Notes: generated by a model from the sequence alone, not told the origin. Shown: positions 24,954-34,242, counted from the first letter of the stretch. The stretch is DNA of 64,000 nt from Heterostelium album PN500 (GCF_000004825.1 NW_008805075.1:931788-995787), one strand, 5' to 3'. Program-made: numbers and translations.

Positions 24954-25805
24954 CATAAATAAAATAATGATTGTGTTTATAAAAAATTTTATTTTTTTGT
25001 ATTTTTTACAATGTAAGATTAGTATCTGTGACACATTCTGATTGCTACTTGCTTATGATTGATTCATAAAGGTGTTTTGATTCACAATCAAACTTACTCA
25101 TCCAATTATAATTTATGTTATTTTATTATCAACAAAAATCACAAGTTTGCATGAGTTAAATAAATATTCAGAAGTGTTTGAAACTCCCACGCAAAATGAA
25201 AAAAAGATTAATTTTTCCATTTGTACCTGAACATCCTGTTGATTATTTATTCAAAGGTACACAAAACAATTCATTGATGGTGTGTCAAAAAGTTTTTCAC
25301 CATTTTTGTTCATTCTTTGTTTTAGCAATAAAAACAATCAAAATTGTTTAAGATACCCCAAAAACCAATGAAAAATTAGATTTTGATTTTTTTTGGGTAA
25401 AAATGAAAGTGTGATTTTGTGTGATTCAACGCAAATCGCACACTTTGATAAAACCAGTACCCAAAGAAAGAGTGTTTCTTTTTTTTTGTTTTTTTTTGAT
25501 GTTGGATGAACATCAAACTTTTTGTAATTTCGCCAAGAGATATATTAAATTTGGGAACATCAAACTAGTTAGAAAATATAAAGGGTACACCTCTAGAGAA
25601 TGAGAGAGAGAGTGTGGGTGTTCAATGAATCATTAGTATCCACTAAGCCAAACAATGAAAAAGTAGAGGAAACTGAACAATGAATGTTTAAATTTAAACA
25701 CTTAAGCAAAGAATATCTTGTGTGTTTTGTGTATAACCATGACCAACTTACAAAAATTTAATTAAATTAAATTAAGCTTTGACAAGTTGATTCAAAAAAA
25801 AAAAG
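24954..25805. other. Intergenic region upstream of discoidin
   Basis: About 850 bp of AT-rich DNA, with more unique sequence than other spacers here. It should carry the regulatory DNA for the discoidin gene, which is developmentally controlled in D. discoideum. I see no gene and cannot assign individual sites. Confidence 0.5.
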
Positions 25806-25812
25806 TATAAAA
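25806..25812 (+). promoter_or_regulatory. TATA box of the discoidin gene
   Basis: TATAAAA preceded by an A-run, 106 bp upstream of the discoidin ATG. The position and the strong codon bias of the gene fit a TATA-driven, highly expressed promoter. Confidence 0.5.
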
Positions 25813-25917
25813 CGGAATAACTTCTGGATATTAAATCATCAAATCTCAAAGCAACAAATAACAACATCAACAAATTATCTCTTTCTTGTTTAGTAACTTT
25901 AATATTAATCATATAAA

Positions 25918-26688
25918 ATGTGCACCCCAACTCCAGTCATCTCAGGTCTCATCCCAGGTAATGCCTATGGTACCTTGAGCCTTCGTTCATCATCCAACTG
26001 GTCACCAGACTGCTCCGTTGTCTACTCGCAAATCAACTACAAGAAGGGTAATGTTACTTCTGCCAACGCTTCATCCTCATGGCACGCTCTCACCGCCGAC
26101 GACAAGCAATGGGTCACTTTGAGTTCACCAGTTCCAGTCGAGTTTGTTCAAATCCAAACTCAAGGTAGAGGAGATGACGATCTTTCACAATGGGTCACCT
26201 CATACAGAGTCCGTTACACTGAGGACGGTGTCAACTGGGTTGATGGTCCCACCTTCAATGCCAACACCGATCGTCACACCGTCGTCACCAACACCCTCCC
26301 AACCCCAATCATTGCCCGTTCCATTGCTCTCCACCCACTTACCTGGCAAGGATTTGTTACCATGAGATTCGATGCCCTCTACCGTCCAATCAAGCACACC
26401 ATTACCGAGACCGGTCTCGTCATCGACGAAACCCAAAAGTTCAACTCTGGATTGCCAGTTGGTGACAAGTTCTCTGAGCACGTCGTCAAGTTCGACAGAG
26501 CTTTCCCAAGAATCCCAACCATCGTCTGTGGTTTGACCCAAATCGACTGTGGTGAAGACAAGAACTTGCGTATCCGTGTCTTTGCCAAGGACATCACCAA
26601 GGAAGGTTTCACCTTTGTCTTCATGACCTGGTACGACACCAAGTTATACGGATTGAGAGGTTCATACGTTGCCACCTTGGACATCTAA
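25918..26688 (+). CDS. Discoidin lectin
   Basis: Single exon, 256 residues, near the 253-257 of D. discoideum discoidins I and II. The N-terminal half is an F5/8-type C (discoidin) domain starting at MCTPTPVISGLIPG and running to about residue 155. The C-terminal H-type lectin domain covers about 185-254 (FPRIPTIVCGLTQID, FVFMTWYDTKLYG). Discoidins are secreted, Gal/GalNAc-binding trimers tied to cell-substrate contact and early development. An RGD is present at residues 84-86 (QGRGDDDLS), near where discoidin I carries its RGD. There is no signal peptide, as in the family. Codons are strongly biased to C-ending forms, unlike the neighbours, which indicates very high expression. Confidence 0.95.
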   Translation: MCTPTPVISGLIPGNAYGTLSLRSSSNWSPDCSVVYSQINYKKGNVTSANASSSWHALTADDKQWVTLSSPVPVEFVQIQTQGRGDDDLSQWVTSYRVRYTEDGVNWVDGPTFNANTDRHTVVTNTLPTPIIARSIALHPLTWQGFVTMRFDALYRPIKHTITETGLVIDETQKFNSGLPVGDKFSEHVVKFDRAFPRIPTIVCGLTQIDCGEDKNLRIRVFAKDITKEGFTFVFMTWYDTKLYGLRGSYVATLDI

Positions 26689-26898
26689 ATAATTTAATTT
26701 ATTCACTTTTTTAAAAACAAAAAAAAAAAAAAAAAAAACTAATACTTAATAAAAATATGATTTTTTTTGTTTTAATAAATATAAATTGATTAAACAAACA
26801 TTTATTTTAAAAATAAATAGAATAAGAAGAATAATAAATATATAATTGCAAGTTATCTATTTTTAAAATTTTAAAAAATTAAATTAATTAAAAAAAAA

Positions 26899-26961
26899 AT
26901 GAAACGAAAAGTAAACAATGAAAAAAACGAAAAAAAATCATTTAAACCATTGTTCATATAA
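26899..26961 (+). other. Short upstream ORF before the ankyrin gene
   Basis: An ATG at 26899 opens a 20-residue basic frame (MKRKVNNEKNEKKSFKPLFI) that stops 7 bp before the main ATG at 26969. It could lower translation of the downstream protein, or be a chance ATG in the 5' leader. No splice joins it to the main frame cleanly. Confidence 0.3.
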
Positions 26962-26968
26962 ATATTAG

Positions 26969-29008
26969 ATGAATAATTTATTTTTAAAGATATTAAATAA
27001 TAAAGTTTTAAGTACAAACATTTTCAAACATGTTTATTATATAAATAGCAGATTAAATCAATGGGAAATTGATCAAATAGATAAAAATTCAGTGGAATCA
27101 ATCAGGATTCATGGAGAAATTGATATTTCGGTTTTGATTCCAAATATTGAAAATCTAAAGAGCTATTCATGGTCACAAATGTTAGAGGAACCTTTTGTTT
27201 TAGCTGGTAACGGCTATTATGAGCTTCTTAAACAATATTATCAACGTTTAATTAATAGTAATAATAATAGTAATATAGATATCAACTCAATAGTAAAATA
27301 TCAAACCATTATAAATGCAATTAGATTCGGTAGTTTAGAGATTGTTAAATACTTTATGGAGGAATTAGATGTAAATCTAAATAGATTGGAAGCAATTCAA
27401 AATAATGAATCATATATGGAGGACGACGGCGATGAAGATGAAGATGAAGTTCAAGGTGTTACTTACTACACTCCACAAAACTTTTTGAACTACGCCGCTA
27501 GACATTCTCGTTTGGATATAGTCGAATACTTGATTACTTATGATAATAGAGTGCCGAGGAACAAGAAAAACAGTGATATTGGTTATCAGTGGGATTATTA
27601 TACTGCAATGGTTGGTGCGATCATATCTGGTAATTTTGAATTGGTTCAACTCTTTCATAAACAGCTGTCATTGGAATCAATTATAAACCCACAATATATT
27701 TTTGACAACAGTGATATGGTAAAGTTATCTACTTTCAATGCAGCCGCACTCTTTGGTCGCATCGAATTCATTGAATGGCTGAAACAGAACCGATCCTCAG
27801 ATAGAATTCACAACAGAATGTACTATTATGCAATCAAAGGTGGACATACCAGAGTTCTCGAATATCTCCTCAAAGAGAATCATATTAACGATCGTTCCGA
27901 GAGGTCAAGCAGTAGTAAATCAGAGATATATGGATTTCCATTGGATCATGCAGCTTCTTTTGACAGATTCGATATGATGAAGATTTTATTTGATAATGGC
28001 GATAAGAAAACAACTAAAAAGGCAATGGATTCGGCGGCTTTAAATGGAAATCTAGATATGTTGGTTTTTTTACATGAAAATACAACAAGTGGATGTTCAA
28101 CAGATGCCTTGGATCAAGCTTCACAGCGCGGCCACTTCAGCGTGGTCAAATGGCTTCATCACAATAGAAATGAAGGAGGAACTACTTGGGCGATTGCTTT
28201 AGCTGCTGCCAGTGGACATTTGGAGATTTTGAAATTTTTGCACCAGAATCGTACAGAAGGCGCAACTACGGATGCCATGGACTGGACTGCATCAACAGAT
28301 AAATTTGAAGTAATGAAATGGTTGAATGAGAATAGGAGTGAAGGTTGTACAACTATGGCATTTGACTATGCTGTTAATAGCAACAACATGGAAATGGTTA
28401 AGTGGCTAAATGCAAATAGAACAGAAGGTTGTAGTGCACAATCAATTATCAATGCAGTTAGAAACGAAAATATAGAGATGGTAAAGTGGTTGCACGCCAA
28501 TCGGACAGAGGAAACGACATCAGAGGCAATGGACTTGGCTGCTGGAAACGGTAATTTGGAGATAATTAAATTCTTACATGAGAATAGGAGTGAAGGTTGC
28601 GAAGATGCATTGATGAGGGCATGCGAAAGTGGAAAGTTTGAAGTGGTTAAATGGTTGGCTGAGAATCGTACGGAACCAGTTTATTGGAAAGTCATGTTTG
28701 CAGTTTCTGAACAAAAAGGTTTAGAGATCTTCGATTGGCTCCATCGTAATGTCGAGAGTTGCGCTATCAAACATTTGGACCAGTATATCAGTCTATTGCG
28801 TCGAGCTTTCGCTTATGGCTCTTTAACCTTAATGCAATGGCTGTGCGATAACTGTGAGTTGCCAAACTACGTCATCGATAGAATGAAGGAATTCATCAAA
28901 CCAAAGGATAAAGTACATGCTCAACTTTTAAATATATTTGCAAATAGAAATAAGAGGAGCTACGATATAGATGAAGGTGAAAAGATATCAAAGAAATCAA
29001 AAATATAA
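26969..29008 (+). CDS. Dictyostelid ankyrin-repeat protein, 679 residues
   Basis: Single exon. The first 60 residues form a family-typical head (NNLFLKILNNKVLSTNIF). From about residue 80 on there are irregular ankyrin-type repeats of about 32 residues with the recurring pattern AAxxGHLEILKFLHQNRTEG and EMVKWLNANRTEG, at least a dozen in all. The C-terminus is basic (KRSYDIDEGEKISKKSKI) and could be a nuclear signal. Such proteins are very numerous in dictyostelids and their roles are mostly unknown; protein binding is the family expectation. A shorter, frameshifted relative lies at 33133-34127. The start is the first ATG in frame; a short upstream frame sits just before it. Confidence 0.85.
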   Translation: MNNLFLKILNNKVLSTNIFKHVYYINSRLNQWEIDQIDKNSVESIRIHGEIDISVLIPNIENLKSYSWSQMLEEPFVLAGNGYYELLKQYYQRLINSNNNSNIDINSIVKYQTIINAIRFGSLEIVKYFMEELDVNLNRLEAIQNNESYMEDDGDEDEDEVQGVTYYTPQNFLNYAARHSRLDIVEYLITYDNRVPRNKKNSDIGYQWDYYTAMVGAIISGNFELVQLFHKQLSLESIINPQYIFDNSDMVKLSTFNAAALFGRIEFIEWLKQNRSSDRIHNRMYYYAIKGGHTRVLEYLLKENHINDRSERSSSSKSEIYGFPLDHAASFDRFDMMKILFDNGDKKTTKKAMDSAALNGNLDMLVFLHENTTSGCSTDALDQASQRGHFSVVKWLHHNRNEGGTTWAIALAAASGHLEILKFLHQNRTEGATTDAMDWTASTDKFEVMKWLNENRSEGCTTMAFDYAVNSNNMEMVKWLNANRTEGCSAQSIINAVRNENIEMVKWLHANRTEETTSEAMDLAAGNGNLEIIKFLHENRSEGCEDALMRACESGKFEVVKWLAENRTEPVYWKVMFAVSEQKGLEIFDWLHRNVESCAIKHLDQYISLLRRAFAYGSLTLMQWLCDNCELPNYVIDRMKEFIKPKDKVHAQLLNIFANRNKRSYDIDEGEKISKKSKI

Positions 29009-29023
29009 ATAAACACATTTTAG

Positions 29024-29521
29024 GTTATGAATTACCAAATGGAACTGCTGACATTCTTGAGTGGAGCAAACGAAGTGTGTTTTGATAAATATATACTATT
29101 AATGATCGAGTTTATGTAAAATTACAGTATCCACAAATAGAGAGCTATATGAATTTTAGTTTTAAGGGAGTTATATTCATTATCTAGATTTTTTTAAAAA
29201 AAAAATTCAATAAAATGCTTACCTAGAACACCACATTAACTTAGTGGTGATAGGTTTACTGTTGTACCAGAGTTTGTTGAAGTTGTCGATGATTTGTTTA
29301 ATATTCTGTTAGTATTTGAGTGCCAACTCTGAGTTGTTTTTGTCTTTCTCTAACTGCCAGATCCATGTCAAGAGTACTCACGCAAGACTAAAGCCGAAGA
29401 TGTTTGGAAGTCTGACATATCCAAAAGACAGATTGTGATGCCTAGAAGCCCTCGACAGCAACACAGAACTTCTAACTACAGTCGCAAGAGTTCGGGAGTA
29501 TCCACATCAACTAAAGACTAA
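29024..29521 (+). pseudogene. Decayed coding fragments of unknown origin
   Basis: Three coding-like stretches with normal amino-acid balance lie here, interrupted by stops. At 29024-29118 a frame includes MNYQMELLTFLSGANEV. At 29240-29332 it reads LSGDRFTVVPEFVEVVDDLF before a TGA. At 29354-29521, in the same frame as the second, it reads SRKTKAEDVWKSDISKRQ and ends TAA. The composition is less AT-rich than the spacer. I do not recognise the parent protein; since the region adjoins transposon debris it may be a retroelement or a host gene remnant. Confidence 0.35.
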
Positions 29522-29644
29522 CATAAATTTTTAAAAAAAATCCGGCTGGCAATCTGATTGAATACTAAAGGAAATAAAATAATCTGGAATCACCTTTGAT
29601 GTATATTTCTAAAATAGATATTTGGAAGATTATTTACATGTAAA

Positions 29645-29718
29645 GTCAGGATGGTGTAGTTGGTTATCACAAAACCTTAACACGGTTTGGGTCATGGGTT
29701 CGATTCCCATTCTTGATA
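29645..29718 (+). tRNA. tRNA-Val (anticodon AAC)
   Basis: A 74-nt cloverleaf can be drawn by hand. Acceptor 29645-29651 pairs with 29711-29717 over 7 bp including two G-U pairs, and A29718 is the discriminator. The D arm is 29654-29670 with GG in the loop. The anticodon stem 29672-29676/29684-29688 has 5 perfect pairs. The loop TTAACAC gives anticodon AAC. The variable loop is GGGTC. The T arm ATGGG/CCCAT has loop TTCGATT. There is no intron. The internal B box (GGTTCGATTCC) is intact, so RNA polymerase III transcription is expected. Confidence 0.93.
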
Positions 29719-29729
29719 CAAATTTTACA

Positions 29730-29767
29730 AATTAAAACCCGTAATGCGCGCATTATAGGTTTTAATT
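29730..29767. repeat. 38-nt near-perfect loopless palindrome
   Basis: The outer arms 29730-29739 and 29758-29767 (AATTAAAACC/GGTTTTAATT) and inner arms 29742-29748/29749-29755 (TAATGCG/CGCATTA) pair perfectly, with only a 2x2 mismatch (CG opposite TA) between them. It lies 12 nt past the tRNA-Val gene. Its GCGCGC core is highly unusual in such AT-rich DNA. It could extrude as a cruciform. Confidence 0.8.
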
Positions 29768-29799
29768 TTTTGCGAACAAAAAAAAAAAAAAAATTGCAA

Positions 29800-30282
29800 C
29801 GAAATTATTATTATACCAGTTGGCTATCTCAAATCTATATTGTAGTCTCACAGCAGTTCCTTTCCTTTATCAAACGTATATACCACAAGTACTGTAACTA
29901 CAGACTTCGTAATTGGAAGCACTCGTGCATCAAGTTTGACGGTCCTATTTGTACTACTGTCCACTTCACCCACCTTACTGCTGCCATCGTACATTCGTTA
30001 TGGCAGGCGCTGTCCTGTGAAATGTTTGGTGATGGTACCCATTACAAGCTGGAAAATACCGTCAAGAGAGCAGTCACCCATTACACCAAATTAATCGATG
30101 CCAATTACCACAAGCTTAACTTCACGATCGCTAATTCAATCTCCCAAGGAGTTACTGTCGATTGCTCTGCATTAACGCGTAAATTTAAATCTGATTGGAA
30201 TCTTAATCCTTCCAACTACGTACCACCACTTTATACTGTTGTTCATCAACACGCAACTACTGTTAGATCTATTCTATCCTAA
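29800..30282 (+). mobile_element. Retroelement-like coding fragment A
   Basis: Open frame of about 160 residues with clearly higher C content than the surroundings, containing FLSFIKRIYHKYCNYRLR and TVHFTHLTAAIVHSLWQAL. It has no supported start and begins about 80 bp past a tRNA gene. Composition and codon use resemble fragment B downstream, which has a retroelement-type zinc finger. I infer both derive from non-LTR retroelement ORF2, but fragment A has no diagnostic motif by itself. It ends at TAA 30280-30282. Confidence 0.4.
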
Positions 30283-30309
30283 TACTACTCAACTTATTAA
30301 TTAATAATT

Positions 30310-30310
<1 letters not shown>

Positions 30311-30374
<64 letters not shown>
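30311..30374. repeat. AAT microsatellite
   Basis: About 20 units of AAT/ATA with one break, lying between retroelement fragment A and repeat copy A. Such triplet runs are common in dictyostelid DNA. Confidence 0.85.
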
Positions 30375-30376
<2 letters not shown>

Positions 30377-30383
30377 TTTTATT

Positions 30384-30500
30384 GGCTATATTTCTCACGG
30401 CCTGTGTGAGAATGTAAATATAATATAAAACACGAACTAGCAGGTTAATATCAATACCTGCAATTTGTTGACTGATCATGAGTCAACAAATCTTTTTTGC
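30384..30500 (+). repeat. 117-bp structured repeat, copy A
   Basis: It begins GGCTATATTTCTCACGGCC, ends CTTTTTTGC and is followed directly by about 24 A. It can fold into three consecutive hairpins: TTCTCAC/GTGAGAA, GCAGGT/ACCTGC, and an 11-bp stem ATTTGTTGACT/AGTCAACAAAT with loop GATCATG. Copy B at 31582-31698 matches it with about 7 differences. It looks like a small structured RNA or a SINE-like unit; which, I cannot tell. Confidence 0.75.
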
Positions 30501-30526
30501 AAAAAAAAAAAAAAAAAAAAAAAAAT

Positions 30527-31443
30527 CAAATCTATTGCAGATCTATCACCTCGCCATATCTCAATCTATGCTACACTCTGTGGCACCAATTGGCAGTTCA
30601 TCTCAAACATCTGGACAACAAGATCAAATCTGCTAAACCAATTCTGATTGATGGTCTACCACCCACTCTAAAGCAAATCTACGACCACCTATTGTTCGTC
30701 AAACATGGCATTCCACCACTAACTGATGGTCAGTTCCAACTATCGCTACCACCAACCAAATTCGACTACACATCTTACGACTGTATCTTCACCTATATTT
30801 CGCTCATCAAACACCAGCGTGGACGAAACACTGTCTTCCGGTTCTTCTCTCGTTCACTTCCTGGATTAGCTTACAACAAAAACAAAGAATGTGAACTGTG
30901 CTTCACATACTGCTCTGACCCATATTTCCATACATTCTTTAATTGTCGAGCAGTTATGCACAGATTCAACCTTAACACCATTCTTGACTCCTTACAGCTT
31001 TCAGGTGGTCAACGATTCGATTGGACTATGGAAGACGCGTATCAGTTGGTTAGAAGAAAGGACAACATCACTACTCTCGTTTCACTTGTCTTTCATCAAA
31101 TCTGGAAATTCTATTGTAAATCCTATTTTGGCGGTACTCCTCTCCACGATAACAACCTACTATCTAATGAATCTATCATTAATGAATATATACAGCACTT
31201 ATCAGTAATGAAATTAATTATAAATAACAGTATCAGTAACTTACAATCCAAACTTAAATAACCAATAACCAATCAAATGTCAGCCAACTATTATTTCCTC
31301 TTCTTCATTTCTTCATTTTCAAATTAACCAATTCAATCATCAGTATTCTCATCAGCTTAACAATCTATTAATATCAATAACTAAAATAATTATAATAACA
31401 ATCAAAATAGCAATCAATTGCAGAATTATGAAAAAGTAAAAAC

Positions 31444-31469
<26 letters not shown>
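30527..31469 (+). mobile_element. 5'-truncated non-LTR retroelement, fragment B (ORF2 C-terminus plus tail)
   Basis: An open frame of about 245 residues ends at TAA 31259-31261. It contains a C-x2-C-x8-H-x4-C finger at about 30890-30955 (ECELCFTYCSDPYFHTFFNC), the kind of CCHC knuckle found at the C-terminus of L1/TRE-type ORF2. About 180 bp of 3' untranslated-like DNA and an A-run of over 20 (about 31447-31469) follow, as expected for a target-primed insertion. No reverse transcriptase or endonuclease domain is present, so the copy is 5' truncated and dead. The part upstream is a separate 117-bp unit with its own A-run. Confidence 0.6.
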
Positions 31470-31475
<6 letters not shown>

Positions 31476-31510
31476 TTCGATGGTTTACACCATCCCCAAT
31501 ATATTACTTA

Positions 31511-31560
31511 ATAAATCATTTTTTACTTCTTAAAAAAAAAAAAAAAAAAAAATGATTTAT
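31511..31560. repeat. Inverted repeat with 14-bp arms
   Basis: ATAAATCATTTTTT at 31511-31524 is the reverse complement of 31547-31560. The loop is mainly an A-run. It sits between the tail of fragment B and repeat copy B. It may be a T-run-primed or foldback product, or AT-rich chance. Confidence 0.6.
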
Positions 31561-31581
31561 GTATGGCCATATTTTTTAATA

Positions 31582-31698
31582 GGCTATATTTCTCACGGCC
31601 GATGTGAGAATGTAATATAATATAAAACACGAACTAGCAGGTTAATATCAATACCTTCAATTTGTTGAATTATCATGAGTCAACAAATCTTTTTTTGC
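31582..31698 (+). repeat. 117-bp structured repeat, copy B
   Basis: Second copy of the unit at 30384-30500, same orientation and same ends, again followed by an A-rich tract (A7TA4). The first and third hairpins remain, with one weakened stem in the middle. Downstream lies a scrap of the same retroelement ORF (31712-31742). Confidence 0.75.
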
Positions 31699-31711
31699 AA
31701 AAAAATAAAAA

Positions 31712-31742
31712 CTTCACATACAAGTACTGCTCTGACCCATAT
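31712..31742 (+). mobile_element. Scrap of the retroelement zinc-finger region
   Basis: CTTCACATAC and TGCTCTGACCCATAT here match the zinc-finger coding part of fragment B at 30901-30925, with six extra bases between them. It shows a second, much shorter copy of the same element. Confidence 0.6.
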
Positions 31743-32123
31743 GGCAACTCATTTGGTTACTTCAAAACTTGGTCATTGTTGTCCTTCTAAGGATAATAAG
31801 GTAGCCACCAAGGCAATGCTGGCACCCATCGAATAACATCAACAACATAAACACATACCATTTGAAATAGTCCATTAAAATCAATTAAATTTATTATTTC
31901 AACTAAATAAGTAAGAATAGTTGAAACAACAGATCCAAATAATAATTAACGCGACGTAAAAGAAGTCAATTAGATTATTCAGATTTTTCAATTATTATAA
32001 AAGATATTAAATTTATTAAAATTAAGATAAGAAAAGAAAGATTAAATAAAAGTTAAATTTAAAATCATAAAAAAAGGTTATTAGAAACATTTTTATTATT
32101 TTTAATCATAAAACATATGAGAG

Positions 32124-32619
32124 ATGGCAGATCCAAACGCGCATTCAACCGATGCAACAACAACTAATGAATCAACAGCATCTACGGATCCAACAACCAC
32201 CACAAACGATCTAAGAATGAGTGATCTTGAAAATAATTATAATAATAATAATCAACCTCAATCAAATACCACTTTGTTTTCTGATGTCACTCCTGCCAGT
32301 GCTCGTCCAGATCCACCCCCATCGGGATCTATTCAAATCTAGCCTGACAACATCTAAGCTCCCGATCTCCTTAACCATCACTACAGGTCAACCGGATAAT
32401 AAACAGTCATCCATGCTTAATTGTGCCAAAAAATTTACTAACCCAACTTCTTCACCATCCTTAAAACTGTTCCATTAGTCTTTGAAGGATTATAGAAACA
32501 ATCACTTCTCCAGAGTCATACCAAGCAATCCCATCCTTGTTGATGATAGTCTCTTTACTCAGAAAGAAATCTATTATGTCTTATTCAACCACAAGTTCAG
32601 GATATCAATTCATTGTTAA
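32124..32619 (+). pseudogene. Decayed ORF1-like coding sequence
   Basis: An ATG at 32124 opens a Thr/Asn/Ser-rich frame (MADPNAHSTDATTTNES) that stops at 32340-32342. Coding resumes one frame over near 32330 (LTTSKLPISLTITTGQPD), meets a TAG at 32476-32478 and continues in that frame to TAA at 32617-32619 (NHFSRVIPSNPILVDDSLF). So one frameshift and one stop interrupt an original protein of about 165 residues. The C-rich codons and position among retroelement debris suggest an ORF1 (gag-like) relic, but I see no diagnostic motif. Confidence 0.45.
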
Positions 32620-33132
32620 AATTATAAATCAATACCATTATTAGAAGAATAATAAAGAAGTAAGGAATTACTTCAGATATAATACAAAAAAAAACTTTTT
32701 AGACTCTTATTCATATTCAAAACTTCAAGGTTTTTAACTGATTTTACAAAACAAAAAAGTTATTGATTTTTTAAAATAGTAATTTATCAGATGAAATGAA
32801 AATAAAAGAAGGAGAGTATAGTAGTGGTAGATTCAAATTCAATCTTTACTCTCATTAATTTAATATTGAACTGGATACTTAGAAATACTATCTACAGCTC
32901 TAGATTCTCAGATTTTTTGGAAATTTTAGAGAATGATATAGATCGACTTATAAATAATTTGTTTTAGTATATTCCACAACTGTACAAGACATCTCACTTG
33001 TCATCAATATACTCCAGCCAACATATAGTAATAGTCAATTATAATTAATTAAATTTGCTACTTTTTTTTTTTAGATTATTTTAATTTTCTCAAGATTTCT
33101 TATCTTTTGATTAAAATTAATAGAGTTGTTAT
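32620..33132. other. Intergenic DNA with a short coding-like scrap
   Basis: AT-rich DNA between the ORF1-like relic and the second ankyrin gene. Around 32870-32967 there is a short frame (SSRFSDFLEILENDIDRL) before a TAG, possibly more transposon debris. Nothing else seen. Confidence 0.35.
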
Positions 33133-34127
33133 TTGATGAACATCAATCGATTATTTATAAAGATTTTTAATAATAGTTTGTTAGCAAGATTAATAATTCA
33201 ATATGTAAAATATATTCACCAAACAATAAAACCAAAGAGTTTTGGAGGAAAAAATGAAGAGAATAAACCCATTCAAGTTTATTCATACAATGAAATGATG
33301 GAATCTCCTTTTATCATGACCGGTAATGGTTATTTAGAACTACTAAAAGAATATTTGTATCGATTAGAATATCCAATGAGTATTGACAATATCTACAATA
33401 TGACCATCTGTGCAATCAAATGCGGTTCCATCAACATACTAAAATTTATTCAGGAATCGATTGGGATGAGATGGCCAAACTCGAAGAAATCATTTGACTT
33501 CCTATATTATTCTCTTAGATATGGTAAAGTTGAAATAGCCAACCATCTAATGGATTGTCCAATTGAATGGGATTACCAGACTGCACTGATATTCTCACCG
33601 TTGGCCGGCGACCTGGATCTCTTGAAACGAATATCTCAAATAGCTGGAAATAGTGTTACAACAAGACTTGGTCAAACTGTTTTCGGTTGCGCAGCACTGG
33701 TAGGTCGCGTAGATCTGTTGGAATGGCTACAAGAGAATCGACCACAAGATAGAAAGTGGGCAACACTCTATCATTGTGCAATCATAGGTAATCATCTTCA
33801 TGTCATGGAATACGTATCAAAGTTGGATCTAAAAGAAGATGACATTTCCCTTGATTTCGATACATATTTTGACCTGATAGACTTTGATGTGCTGCAATAG
33901 ATAATAGAAATTTAAATATTATGAAATGGTTATATGAAAATCGAAGCATTTGTTGCAATGAAAAGAAAATACTAATTAAAGCTGCATTCAATGATCAACT
34001 CGAGATAGCACAGTGGTTAGTTGAAACCTACACTGAATCACTAAACAAAGGTGTATTAGAAAAGATCATTGAATTTGATCAAAATAAAACAATCGAATGG
34101 ATAAAAGAAAACAAGATTAGAGAATAG
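33133..34127 (+). pseudogene. Ankyrin-repeat protein with a single frameshift
   Basis: Frame 1 (33133-33900, 255 residues) has the same head as the larger ankyrin gene (NINRLFIKIFNNSLLARL; MESPFIMTGNGYLELLKEYL) and ankyrin-type repeats (AALVGRVDLLEWLQENRPQD). It stops at a TAG. Coding goes on in another frame from about 33891 (AAIDNRNLNIMKWLYENRS) to TAG at 34125-34127. Adding one base near 33889-33891 restores a continuous protein of about 331 residues. Whether this is a real frameshift or a sequence error is open. It is much shorter than its 679-residue relative. Confidence 0.7.
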
Positions 34128-34242
34128 AAAAAAAAAAAACAAAAAATAAAATAAAATTTTAAAAAAAAAAAAGATTTAAAAAGAAAAAAATTAGGTTCAT
34201 TTTATTTAAATAAAAACTCTTTAAATACAATATTTAGTAAGA

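Noticed and set aside
26200-26541. Minus-strand frame opposite discoidin
   Set aside because: Long antisense frames here follow from the strong codon bias of discoidin.
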